Shown piece by piece: positions 47,263-55,162 of a stretch of DNA of 64,000 nucleotides. Source of the DNA: Paenibacillus sp. LHD-117. GTDB lineage: Bacteria > Bacillota > Bacilli > Paenibacillales > Paenibacillaceae. Each line of letters begins with the position of its first letter. Within the stretch, counting starts at the first letter, position 1. The translations under genes were made by a program, and so were the position numbers. The DNA is taken from NCBI RefSeq assembly GCF_030929555.1, contig NZ_JAVFVT010000010.1, positions 121,534 through 185,533 of the forward strand. Reading direction: 5' to 3'. The notes under the pieces are model-generated. The model made no database searches. It saw only the letters and a list, made by a program, of their open reading frames with translations, and was not told the origin of the DNA.

Positions 47263-48594
47263 TTATTTCAAAATCGCGTCGATCTGCTTCACGGCTTCGT
47301 CCAGCGCGGCCTTCGGCTCTTGCTCGCCGCGGATCGCTTTCTCGAATGCCAGGTTGAAAATCGCTTCCACTTCGCCCCATTGCGGGATCGGCGTACGCGG
47401 CAGCGCCGTTGCGAGCTGCTCGACGTACGTATCCACGAACGGAATGTTCATAGTCTTCATGGCTTCGGCAGCCGTTTTATTGGAAGGAATGAGGCCCGTC
47501 TCCGCCATGATCTTCTGCGGCTCTTCCGTCAGCATCCACTTCGCGAACGTCCACGCTTCTTCCGGATGTTTGGAGTTCGCGAACATGACCAGGTTCTCGC
47601 CGCCGATGACGGAACGGCTGCCGCCGTCGCCAGCCGGCATGACCGCTCTAACCGTCTGCTCCAGCGGATCGAAGCCCGTCGCTTCCTTCTCCGCGATCTT
47701 CGTGCTGTAGAACCAAGGGCCGTCGTCGCTCATCAGATAGTCGCCGCTGATGATGCCGTCCCATGTCCCAGGCTCGCCGCCAAGCATAACCGGAAGAACG
47801 AGGCCTTCGTTGTTCCAATCCACGATCGTCTGCAGCGCCTTCACACTCGCGTCGCTGTTCAGGTAACCGTCGACTTGCGTGTAGTCTTCGTTCGTGATGG
47901 AACCGCCGAGACTCCAGAACCAAGGGCCGAGACCCCATGCGTGGATGCCGGATACGCCGATGCCGAACTTGCCTTTATCCTTCAGCGTCCGAGCCGCCGC
48001 CGCCAGCTCGTCCATCGTCTTCGGCGCTTCCGTCAGACCCGCTTCCGCGAGCGTCGCTTTGTTGTAGATCGCAACCTTCGTATTCGTGTTGACCGGCACG
48101 CCATAGTAACCTTCGTTGTAGTAGTTCGTCGCCATCGGCGCTTCGAACACGCTGCCTTTCAGCTCCTCGAAGCCTTCCAGCTTGCTTACGTCCATCAGCG
48201 CGTTCTGCGCCGCGAATTCAGGCACCCACACGATGTCCATGCGCATCAAGTCCGGAGCCGCGTCGCCCGCAACGCCCGCGATAACTTGCTGCTTCAGGCC
48301 CTCGTACGGCATACGCGTCAGCTTCAGCTCGATGTTCGGATAAGCTTCCTCGAACGCCGGCTTGATCTTGTCCGTCAGCACGATCTCTTCCGCGTCGCTG
48401 TACGTGTGCCAGTACTCGATCGTTACCTTCTTGCCGGACGGCTTGTCGGTCCCACCATTGCTTGCCCCGCCATCGCTTGCGCCGCCGTTACCCGCGTTGC
48501 CGTTGTTTCCGCCGTTGCCTCCCGCGCATGCCGCCATGACGAATACCATCACGAGCGCCATGACCGCAAGCGCTGTTTTTTTCAAATTGCTCAT
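47263..48594 (-). CDS. Family 1 extracellular solute-binding lipoprotein
   Basis: 443 residues with a lipoprotein signal (MSNLKKTALAVMALVMVFVM, lipobox AAC, C23) and a long Gly/Asn/Ser linker. The receptor body has IEYWHTYSDAEEIVL, APDLMRMDIVWVPEFA, YGVPVNTNTKVAIYNKATL and GGENLVMFANSKHPEEAWTFAKWM. It heads the operon with two permeases and the GH66 lipoprotein, and should bind isomalto-oligosaccharides or related alpha-glucans (inference from the GH66 neighbours). A cre-like site lies about 70 bases upstream. Confidence 0.94.
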   Translation of the reverse strand: MSNLKKTALAVMALVMVFVMAACAGGNGGNNGNAGNGGASDGGASNGGTDKPSGKKVTIEYWHTYSDAEEIVLTDKIKPAFEEAYPNIELKLTRMPYEGLKQQVIAGVAGDAAPDLMRMDIVWVPEFAAQNALMDVSKLEGFEELKGSVFEAPMATNYYNEGYYGVPVNTNTKVAIYNKATLAEAGLTEAPKTMDELAAAARTLKDKGKFGIGVSGIHAWGLGPWFWSLGGSITNEDYTQVDGYLNSDASVKALQTIVDWNNEGLVLPVMLGGEPGTWDGIISGDYLMSDDGPWFYSTKIAEKEATGFDPLEQTVRAVMPAGDGGSRSVIGGENLVMFANSKHPEEAWTFAKWMLTEEPQKIMAETGLIPSNKTAAEAMKTMNIPFVDTYVEQLATALPRTPIPQWGEVEAIFNLAFEKAIRGEQEPKAALDEAVKQIDAILK

Positions 48595-48663
48595 TCTCTA
48601 TTGCTCCCCTCTATTGCATGTCGATTTGGCTACACTCTGATTATCGCTTGCGAGCTGGCAATC

Positions 48664-48677
48664 GGTAACCGTTTACA
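48664..48677 (-). promoter_or_regulatory. cre-like operator upstream of the glucan importer operon
   Basis: Minus-strand TGTAAACGGTTACC fits the CcpA cre consensus with one mismatch at the final base. The same core (AACGGTTACC / AGCGGTTACC) occurs before the giant GH66 gene. Confidence 0.6.
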
Positions 48678-48871
48678 TTCTCATGGTCGTGTCGAATATT
48701 ACCGAGTCGGCGGCGCTCCCCGCGCCTTGGTGTCCGATATTACGATGGGGCGTAAGATTGTCCCCCTTCGTCGCAGGCCTTCACGCGGAAAAGCAAAAAC
48801 CCGTTACCGGCGGCAAGCGGTGCGGGCTCTTTTCACCATTTCGTTATACAAATAATCGACTTGCGGTTATC

Positions 48872-48895
48872 ATTTGACTATGCGTCAAATCCATC
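48872..48895 (+). promoter_or_regulatory. Palindrome over the -35 region of the nitrilase operon
   Basis: ATTTGAC-TATGC-GTCAAAT is a perfect 7-5-7 inverted repeat whose left arm contains TTGACT; a TAATCC -10-like box lies 17 bases later. It may be a repressor site; the regulator is unknown. Confidence 0.5.
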
Positions 48896-48919
48896 TTAAT
48901 CCGCTCTAGGAGGATCACC

Positions 48920-49675
48920 ATGCGAATCGGACTAGCTCAAACCAGATTTCCATCAAACCTGAAGGACGGGATGGCTGCGGTCAAGGAGATGATCGAGAAC
49001 GGGGCCAAGCAGCATTGCGACCTTATTTGTTTCCCGGAATCCATCATTCCCGGGCTCCGCGGCGTAGGTTACGAAGTCGAGGCTTACGATCATCCAAGCA
49101 TAAAAAAATCCCTTGAAGCGGTCGCCGTTCTCGCCAAGCGGCACCGGATATCCGTTATTTTGCCGATGGAATGGGAGGATGAACTCGGTTTGCATCTGGT
49201 CGCTTTCGTCATCTCGGCCGAAGGGCAGGTCATCGGGTACCAAACGAAAAACCAAATCGACCCGGATGAAGACCAATTCGGTTATACGCCCGGAGCGGGG
49301 CGCCGAATGTTCGAACTTGAGGGCGTGAAATTCGGCATCGTGATCTGCCATGAAGGCTGGCGATATCCGGAGACCGTCCGGTGGGCCGCGCTTCGCGAAG
49401 CCAGCATCGTGTTTCATCCGCAATTTACCGGCCGGACCTCTTCATCCTTTTATGATGACGCGATGGTGTGTCGGAGTCAGGAAAACCGGATCTTCTTCGC
49501 CAGCGTCAACTATGCGCTTCCCGACCAAGGAAGCCGGACGGCGGTCATATCTCCGTCAGGCGAGCGATTGTGCGCCGCTGACCTTGGGAGGGAGCAACTC
49601 GTCGTTTGCGATATTCGTCCCGAGGAGGCTACCGGACTGTTAGCCCGGCGTTTGCGCCCCGATCTGCTCCTATGA
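48920..49675 (+). CDS. Carbon-nitrogen hydrolase (nitrilase superfamily)
   Basis: Hydrolyses a C-N bond (amide, nitrile or carbamoyl group) in the cytoplasm. The catalytic triad is visible in 251 residues: E40 in LICFPESIIPG, K110 in YQTKNQIDPDEDQF and C143 in GIVICHEGWRYPE. AGGAGG precedes the ATG. It is followed after 48 bases by a racemase-like gene ending in a strong terminator, so the two form a small operon. The pair suggests turnover of an amidated amino acid or carbamoyl compound. The exact substrate cannot be read from sequence. Confidence 0.92.
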   Translation: MRIGLAQTRFPSNLKDGMAAVKEMIENGAKQHCDLICFPESIIPGLRGVGYEVEAYDHPSIKKSLEAVAVLAKRHRISVILPMEWEDELGLHLVAFVISAEGQVIGYQTKNQIDPDEDQFGYTPGAGRRMFELEGVKFGIVICHEGWRYPETVRWAALREASIVFHPQFTGRTSSSFYDDAMVCRSQENRIFFASVNYALPDQGSRTAVISPSGERLCAADLGREQLVVCDIRPEEATGLLARRLRPDLLL

Positions 49676-49723
49676 TCGCCGCGTTTATCCAATGAAGGAA
49701 AAATTGAAGCAGGAGACCGATAC

Positions 49724-50398
49724 ATGAAGAGGATCGGTTGTTTTCACGCGCATCATTCCAATATTGAACTTATCGATAGAGCGTTGGAGGGATTTAATGT
49801 CGAGCTTATCCATTTTGTCGACCCAGGGCTGGACCGGCTGAAAAAAGATCCCGGTTTCACCATGCAGTTCGCCGAGAAAAAGGTGCTCGACACGCTGGAA
49901 TGGATAGAAAGCTGCCATGTTGATGCGATCTTGGTCACATGTACGTTTTTTACGGGCATCCTTCGCGATGATCTCCATGCTTCCCGGGTTCCCGTCATTA
50001 AGATCGATGCACCGTTGTTCGAACTGCTTACGGAGCAGGACAGGCCGGTTGTTTTGGTATTCACCAATCCCCAAACGATCGAGGGGACCATGAAGCGGTT
50101 CAATCAATTGATGGCAGGCAAAGGAATAGCTGCTCGCGCGGAAGCCCGGCTGCTGGAGGGAACCTTCGAGCTCATCATGCAGGGCAGGAAGGAAGACTAT
50201 CTCCGCGAGGTGACCGCCGGCTTCATTCGAATCGCCAAAGAAAATCCCGATTTGCTTATCGCAGCCGCGCAATTATCGATGGCTCCCGCCGCTCGGGATG
50301 CCGCAAGCGTCATAAGTATGGAAGGAATCCGGACGGCGAATCCATTGGATGCGTTATCCGGTTATTTGGAGGACAAGCTGTCGCTAGGCAGCAGATGA
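49724..50398 (+). CDS. Asp/Glu racemase-superfamily-like protein lacking the second catalytic cysteine
   Basis: The 224-residue protein has the layout of the Asp/Glu/hydantoin racemase superfamily: an N-terminal Rossmann-like half with C73 in AILVTCTFFTG and PVIKIDAPLFE, and a second half with VVLVFTNPQTIEGTMKRF. Where the second catalytic cysteine is expected, the sequence is LLIAAAQLSMAPAAR, with no Cys. A two-base racemisation is therefore unlikely. Relatives with one Cys include maleate isomerase, arylmalonate decarboxylase and non-racemase members. It forms an operon with the nitrilase-like hydrolase. The product of that hydrolase may be its substrate (inference). Confidence 0.7.
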   Translation: MKRIGCFHAHHSNIELIDRALEGFNVELIHFVDPGLDRLKKDPGFTMQFAEKKVLDTLEWIESCHVDAILVTCTFFTGILRDDLHASRVPVIKIDAPLFELLTEQDRPVVLVFTNPQTIEGTMKRFNQLMAGKGIAARAEARLLEGTFELIMQGRKEDYLREVTAGFIRIAKENPDLLIAAAQLSMAPAARDAASVISMEGIRTANPLDALSGYLEDKLSLGSR

Positions 50399-50413
50399 AA
50401 GTAAGCACGGGAC

Positions 50414-50465
50414 AAAAAAAGCCTTGCATGAACCCGATACGATCGGGCGTTGCAAGGCTTTTTCC
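50414..50465 (+). terminator. Terminator of the nitrilase/racemase-like operon
   Basis: AAAAAGCCTTGCA/TGCAAGGCTTTTT stem with an inner CCCGAT/ATCGGG helix, 16 bases after the stop; a strong bidirectional signal that also bounds the AT-rich toxin island. Confidence 0.93.
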
Positions 50466-50523
50466 TATTCCGGCATACGTCTATGCCCGCTTATTTCGTC
50501 ACGCCTATCTTCTCAAATTGAAA

Positions 50524-51018
50524 TCACATTTCCTTGGGATTTTTGTAGCACCAATTTGCATCATACGAAGACATCATTTTTAATTTGCTAATTTCTTCAC
50601 ATCCATATACCCAATCATAATCTGTTATCCATAAGTAATCATTCTGATTAACTTTCAAATACTCGTAAACAAAATCTAGCAACAGATGTTGCACTCCAAA
50701 AATTTCTTCTATGTGACCAACTTGAACTAACGATAATTCATTGTCTAGATCTAAATCATTATAATAATAAAAATCGATACTTGGATTGCTGTTAGAATGG
50801 ACGTACATTAATAATGAGTGGCTAGAATCTTCGGATAATACCTTGTCAGTGCTAATGTTCAATGTTCGATATGAAAAGTCACCTTCTAATGTTAAGTGTT
50901 GGTAATTATCAATATGCATATTAATTCCGGCGTGATTTGTTGCAACGCTAATGTCGTTTAGTAGCTTTTCATGTGAATAAGTAACTTTTTTCGTTAATAT
51001 AACTGCCGTTGTTCCCAT
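50524..51018 (-). CDS. AT-rich small protein downstream of a polymorphic toxin, possible immunity protein
   Basis: 164 residues, not recognised. It is acidic with many aromatic residues (DFYYYNDLDLDNELS, DYLWITDYDWVYGCEE) and no signal peptide. It lies four bases after the stop of the preceding gene (51023-51565) and has no strong ribosome site of its own, so it is probably translated by coupling. Base composition is clearly more AT-rich than the surrounding chromosome, like the other genes of this island. Immunity proteins of polymorphic toxins are typically small, acidic and encoded in this position. It is not visibly paralogous to its two upstream neighbours. Confidence 0.75.
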   Translation of the reverse strand: MGTTAVILTKKVTYSHEKLLNDISVATNHAGINMHIDNYQHLTLEGDFSYRTLNISTDKVLSEDSSHSLLMYVHSNSNPSIDFYYYNDLDLDNELSLVQVGHIEEIFGVQHLLLDFVYEYLKVNQNDYLWITDYDWVYGCEEISKLKMMSSYDANWCYKNPKEM

Positions 51019-51022
51019 ACTA

Positions 51023-51565
51023 TTATCTATTAATCTTAATGTCTTCTTCTTTATAGTCCAAATTCAACGCATGGAAAGGAAACTTTTCGATTCCTGCCAA
51101 CTTTTTATCATCTACGATAACAACATTGTCTCTTTTAAGTAATATCGGTATTTCACCATTGGATTCCAAAAGACAGTCACCATCCAAGCGATGCATGATT
51201 CTTCCGATGAAACCCATTAACTCTCGTGCCCAATCTGTATGATAACTATAGATATCAAACCAGAATTCAAATCTAAAATTGATTCCGTAATCTTCACTTC
51301 TAAACTTAACCCCGTCGCTTCCCTCCCTAGTTCTTAGGTTAAAGCCATCGGACGAGATTTCGTATCTCTTCTCGGAATTTTCAATTATCTCGTCATTACT
51401 TATTGATTCCGAAATAATCCTCTTCAATTCATCAAAAGGAATATTCGACGATAAGTAAAATGTGTAAAACACCTCATTTCCCTCCTTTATTACGAAACCA
51501 CTCACTTTGCAATAAACGGTATCTTGAATCACATTCAAAAGAACGGGTCGTTGGCTATTATTCAT
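51023..51565 (-). CDS. Putative immunity protein, paralogue of the 51572-52030 product
   Basis: 180 residues, AT-rich, no signal peptide. The C-terminal half parallels the neighbouring product: GFIGRIMHRLDGDCLLESNGEIPILLKRD here matches the pattern of RFINRLMSCIDGDIAFDDSESGVILIRSG there, followed in both by a short strand, a Lys/Pro-Phe segment (KFPFHAL / KWPFELI) and an acidic end. The ribosome-binding site (AAGGAGA) lies inside the last codons of the preceding gene. Position after a toxin gene and paralogy to the next gene suggest duplicated immunity genes; the biochemical role is inferred only from context. Confidence 0.78.
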   Translation of the reverse strand: MNNSQRPVLLNVIQDTVYCKVSGFVIKEGNEVFYTFYLSSNIPFDELKRIISESISNDEIIENSEKRYEISSDGFNLRTREGSDGVKFRSEDYGINFRFEFWFDIYSYHTDWARELMGFIGRIMHRLDGDCLLESNGEIPILLKRDNVVIVDDKKLAGIEKFPFHALNLDYKEEDIKINR

Positions 51566-51571
51566 TCATTA

Positions 51572-52030
51572 TTACAATAGTGTCTCCTTGAAAGAGCCAT
51601 CGATTAACTCAAAAGGCCATTTATAGATGTCAGGATTTTCTTTCCAAGATGAGTTTACATACAAATCTCCACCAGACCTGATAAGTATGACCCCTGATTC
51701 ACTATCATCAAATGCGATATCTCCATCAATACAACTCATTAAACGGTTGATAAACCGAAACAATGTGTTTAGCCCAACATCAAGGGTTTTGGCAAAAACC
51801 GAAACATCTATGCAGTGATTAATATCGATTTTCGCTTCTTCATTAATATGATCTACCGAAATCTTATCATCATAATCTATTCGTAACGCAAAATTTGCAT
51901 GATTCACATAATAAATGTTATTTGTATTCTGAAGAATAATCTCCTCCGAAATCTCCATAAAAATTTGTCTCACTAATTTCGCTAACTCTTCAATATTGTT
52001 AGAGTAAGAAATATATATTGACAGTTGCAT
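51572..52030 (-). CDS. Putative cognate immunity protein of the CdiA-CT-like toxin
   Basis: 152 residues from ATG 52030 (MQLSIYISYSNNIEELAK). Its ribosome site AGGAGG is formed by the last sense codons of the toxin gene, and the ATG begins one base after the toxin stop TAA. This tight coupling is usual for toxin/immunity pairs. The protein is acidic (DYDDKISVDHINEEAKIDI) with alternating strands and a helix around FRFINRLMSCIDGD. The longer frame (MVKLTYSTGG) would need a start inside the toxin gene and is rejected. It would bind and block the nuclease domain of the upstream protein (inference). Confidence 0.82.
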   Translation of the reverse strand: MQLSIYISYSNNIEELAKLVRQIFMEISEEIILQNTNNIYYVNHANFALRIDYDDKISVDHINEEAKIDINHCIDVSVFAKTLDVGLNTLFRFINRLMSCIDGDIAFDDSESGVILIRSGGDLYVNSSWKENPDIYKWPFELIDGSFKETLL

Positions 52031-52031
52031 A

Positions 52032-54134
52032 TTATTTCCTCCTGTAGAGTAAGTTAATTTCACCATCTCTTACAACAAACAATTCTTGTAAATGTTTCAA
52101 GTCCCCATTAGGATTAGCCTTGCCCAAAATTTTTTCAGTCACTTCTTTTACTTGCTCCGCCGTAAAGTCATCCAAATTCAATACAATTCTTTCCGCCTGA
52201 GTTTTTGTCTTTTTTGCTATCTCTGTCGCTATCCCATTAGCACTTTTAGTACTCAACGGTGCGTAATGGTCGAAAACATTTCCTTCAATAATAAAGTCAG
52301 GATTACTTTGTGGTTCAATTCCATATCCATTTCCATTAGGCAGTTCATCTATCATTTCAATATCATAGCCTTCATTTGCAAACAAGTCAGCGGACTCATT
52401 TTGCTTTATATAACCTCTAGCATTTTCTTGTGCATATTCCCCTTTTGGCTTACCGCCTTTTGGAAGTGATGGTGCGGTTGGGTTAAATCCTACGCCCTCA
52501 CCAATCCCGCTTACACCACCGCTCGAGCCGTTACCACCACCTTTGTCGGGCACAAACAACTTAGTTCGACCAGATGGGCTGATTTCGAATAAAAACAGTC
52601 CGAAAGCTCGCGCTTTGTCTTCCTTGCTCAGTTCCATAAAGTCATCGTATGCCGCCTGAGCTTCTTTATATGTCGCCTTGGGATCGCTTACCGCGTCCCA
52701 GATCCCTTGTATCGTCCCGCTTACGCCATTGATGACTTGTTTACCCGCTTCCGTGCGATTCTCGAAAGCAAACAGGGCAAACTCCGCTGTCTCAACAGCA
52801 GAATGGTACATCCCCGAGAAAAAGCCGTACATTGCTTCTTGAAGAAGCGTGCCTCGTTTACCTTCAGCTAAACCGCTAACTTCTCGATATTGTTGTTTGA
52901 ACTGAGCTGCGGATTCTTTCGATATCCCCATGCTTGCCATGAGTTTATCAATTTCTTTCATCATCTCCTCAGTTTGCTCTTGAAGTTGATCGATTCGGAG
53001 GCCGGCTTCTTCAAGAACCAAAATACCGTCTTGATATTCTTCTCGAAGCTTCTTAAGATCCTTTACTTTATCTTTCAGCTCGTTCAACGTTGTTCCCGTT
53101 ATTCCGATTGATTTGTTCAGTTCGTCAATTGCCTTGTCGATTTGATTCAATTGGGTGTTTACGCCAAATTTTTTTTCGTTTTCTTTGGCCTTGGCAATCA
53201 ACGATGCTTCATCGGATGCGGAGATATGATCCATGGGCAGCTTACCTAATTGCCCAAGCGCCTGCTTCGTTTCTTCCAGTGTAACATCGGCGGATATCGT
53301 CCCGCCATTCTTCCGTGCTTGCTCCGCTAACCGTTCGGCCGCCTTCATCCCCGCGGAGTCGCTTGCCTTCTGAGCGGCGGCGTAGTCCGTTTTGGCTATG
53401 TAGATTTGTTCGTTTGCAACAATGGTTTTAGCTTGATCCAGTGTCACTTGGCTTGAAATCGTCCCTCCACTAGCGCGGGCGGCATCTGCCGCCGCCGTAG
53501 CCGTTCTCATCCCAGCCGAATTCCCTGCCTTCTGTGCGATTTCGTAATCCTGTTTGGCTTTTAAGATTTGTTCGTTTGCCACCATTACCTTAGTATCGCT
53601 TAAGGTTACGTTCGACGATATGGTACCTCCGTTCTTCCTGGCTTCTTCCGCTAGTTTGCTTGCGGTGGCCATAGCGGATTTATCGCCTGCCTTTTGAGCG
53701 GTCTCGTAATCCTGTTTGGCTTTTAATATTTGTTCGTTCGGTGTCGGCGGTTTAGCAGTAGATTGGGTATTTGAGGCAGGATTCGATTTCTGGCTCGCTG
53801 ATGCCGCTGTACCCCCAACTTTGCTTGAAGGAGTAAATGTATTTGCGCTTACATTTACTTTCGTTCCCGCTTGAGTTGGCTGGTTGATGATCGACTTATT
53901 CGCGGTATAGATGGTTCCGACAGTCGATTGTGCCTGGGGCTTGGGTACAGTCGTTTGCACGGAGGGCTTTTGAGCCGGAGCAGGTGTTGATGTAGCGGCG
54001 ATTGGCGCTCTTTGCGGAGTCGATGCTTTAGCTGTTGACGCCGATGAAGATTGCTGTGATGCTGCTGTTGAAATTGTTTTGCTTATTGCCGGACTGTAGG
54101 TTGCCAACGGTTTATAGTTTTTTAATACAGTCAT
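52032..54134 (-). CDS. Polymorphic toxin with CdiA-CT-like tRNA nuclease C-terminal domain
   Basis: 700 residues. Residues 1-130 are Ser/Thr/Ala/Pro-rich without a signal peptide. Residues 133-292 are three repeats of about 54 residues (NEQILKAKQDYETAQKAGDK ... ARKNGGTISSNVTL). A coiled coil spans about 325-400, and a pretoxin-like region with hydrophobic stretches (EAMYGFFSGMYHSAVETAEF) spans 425-530. A Gly-rich linker follows (530-565). The C-terminal 130 residues carry YIKQNESADLFANEGYD, NPDFIIEGNVFDHYAP and AERIVLNLDD, the pattern of the CdiA-CT/PD-(D/E)XK tRNase toxins of contact-dependent inhibition. AAGGAGG precedes the ATG. The route of export is unknown; it is followed by putative immunity genes. 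Confidence 0.85.
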   Translation of the reverse strand: MTVLKNYKPLATYSPAISKTISTAASQQSSSASTAKASTPQRAPIAATSTPAPAQKPSVQTTVPKPQAQSTVGTIYTANKSIINQPTQAGTKVNVSANTFTPSSKVGGTAASASQKSNPASNTQSTAKPPTPNEQILKAKQDYETAQKAGDKSAMATASKLAEEARKNGGTISSNVTLSDTKVMVANEQILKAKQDYEIAQKAGNSAGMRTATAAADAARASGGTISSQVTLDQAKTIVANEQIYIAKTDYAAAQKASDSAGMKAAERLAEQARKNGGTISADVTLEETKQALGQLGKLPMDHISASDEASLIAKAKENEKKFGVNTQLNQIDKAIDELNKSIGITGTTLNELKDKVKDLKKLREEYQDGILVLEEAGLRIDQLQEQTEEMMKEIDKLMASMGISKESAAQFKQQYREVSGLAEGKRGTLLQEAMYGFFSGMYHSAVETAEFALFAFENRTEAGKQVINGVSGTIQGIWDAVSDPKATYKEAQAAYDDFMELSKEDKARAFGLFLFEISPSGRTKLFVPDKGGGNGSSGGVSGIGEGVGFNPTAPSLPKGGKPKGEYAQENARGYIKQNESADLFANEGYDIEMIDELPNGNGYGIEPQSNPDFIIEGNVFDHYAPLSTKSANGIATEIAKKTKTQAERIVLNLDDFTAEQVKEVTEKILGKANPNGDLKHLQELFVVRDGEINLLYRRK

Positions 54135-54194
54135 GTATGTCCTCCTTCATTTAGGTCCACTCTATCGATCTAGTTCATTTGGCTCATAAAAACT

Positions 54195-54223
54195 AGTATA
54201 CGATTGGCAAATTTGGAAGACAA
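54195..54223 (-). promoter_or_regulatory. Promoter of the toxin/immunity operon
   Basis: TTGTCT (54223-54218), 17-base spacer, TATACT (54200-54195) on the minus strand, about 60 bases before the toxin ATG. Confidence 0.7.
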
Positions 54224-54316
54224 CGAAAAAGAGACTGATATTTTCCGAAAGGCGTTTTGCGCGGCTCATTGCCTTGGAGGACGATCAGATAACCGAAAAC
54301 TTATACATTCTATCGC

Positions 54317-54362
54317 GAAAAAAAGCCCTGTTCGGACCAAAAAGTTCGGTCCAAACAAGGCT
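54317..54362 (-). terminator. Terminator of the thuA gene
   Basis: AGCCTTGTTTGGACC / GGTCCGAACAGGGCT hairpin followed by seven T residues on the minus strand, about 30 bases after the ThuA stop. Confidence 0.9.
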
Positions 54363-54392
54363 AACCATTATCCCGGATTCAACACTACCGGC

Positions 54393-55130
54393 TTACTTCG
54401 CTACGCCGATCGGCTCGATCGGTTCCATACGTCCCGCCTTGGACGATGCGCCATTCGTCGGCGCGGCCCAACGGACAGCGTTGCCAATGACCTGCAGCAC
54501 TTCCGGCTGATGGTAAACCGGGAACGTTTCGTGGCCCGGACGGAAGTAGAAGATTTTGCCTTTGCCCCTGCGATAGGTGCAGCCGCTGCGGAACACTTCG
54601 CCGCCTTCGAACCAGGAGATGAACACGAGCTCGTCCGGAGTCGGAATTTCGAAGCGCTCGCCGTACATTTCTTCCTTCGGAATTTCAAAATAGTCGCCCA
54701 GCCCCTCCGCGATCGGATGGCCCGTCTCAATGACCCAGACGCGCTCGCGCTCGCCTTCGTCGCGCCACTTGAGCGTGCCGGTCTTCGTGCCGAGCATCCG
54801 CTCGAATATTTTGGACGCGTGGCCGGAGTGAAGGACGATCAGACCCATGCCGTCCAGCACGCGATCCCGCACCTTCTCCACGATGTCGTCGCGCACTTCG
54901 CCGTGCGCCAGATGTCCCCACCAGAGCAGGACGTCCGTGTTCGCCAGCACTTCGTCCGTCAAGCCGTGCTCCGGCTCGTCCAGCGTCGCCGTGCGGACTT
55001 CGATGTGCTCCGCTTTCAGCAAGTGGTCGCCGATCGCGTTGTGAATGCCCTTCGGATATATGCTCGCTACATGCTCATTGTTTCTTTCGTGGCGGTATTC
55101 GTTCCATACCGTTACTTTTAGCGTTGTCAT
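54393..55130 (-). CDS. ThuA-family protein (trehalose utilisation type)
   Basis: 245 residues with the glutamine-amidotransferase-like ThuA fold: [23 protein letters not shown] at the N-terminus, [30 protein letters not shown] and [18 protein letters not shown]. Rhizobial ThuA acts with ThuB, a Gfo/Idh/MocA enzyme, in 3-keto-disaccharide metabolism of trehalose-like sugars. Here too the gene follows a Gfo/Idh/MocA gene by 32 bases in the same operon, which supports a shared sugar-oxidation role. The exact sugar is unknown. Confidence 0.9.
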   Translation of the reverse strand: MTTLKVTVWNEYRHERNNEHVASIYPKGIHNAIGDHLLKAEHIEVRTATLDEPEHGLTDEVLANTDVLLWWGHLAHGEVRDDIVEKVRDRVLDGMGLIVLHSGHASKIFERMLGTKTGTLKWRDEGERERVWVIETGHPIAEGLGDYFEIPKEEMYGERFEIPTPDELVFISWFEGGEVFRSGCTYRRGKGKIFYFRPGHETFPVYHQPEVLQVIGNAVRWAAPTNGASSKAGRMEPIEPIGVAK

Positions 55131-55162
55131 TGGTTAGCCCTCCCGATAATGTTCAATAAGTA

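Larger units (their letters stand above)
48595..48919. other. Divergent regulatory region of the glucan importer and nitrilase genes
   Basis: The 325 bases between divergent genes hold the cre-like site at 48664-48677 (minus operon) and the TTGACT-containing palindrome at 48872-48890 (plus operon). I see no gene in it. Confidence 0.6.

Noticed and set aside
47128..48855. 575-codon plus-strand open frame
   Set aside because: Antisense shadow of the binding-protein gene; it crosses that operon's promoter region and has no recognisable domain.
52032..54134. LXG or WXG100-type toxin N-terminus
   Set aside because: The first 300 residues are disordered and repetitive; the helical LXG layout and WXG motif are not seen.
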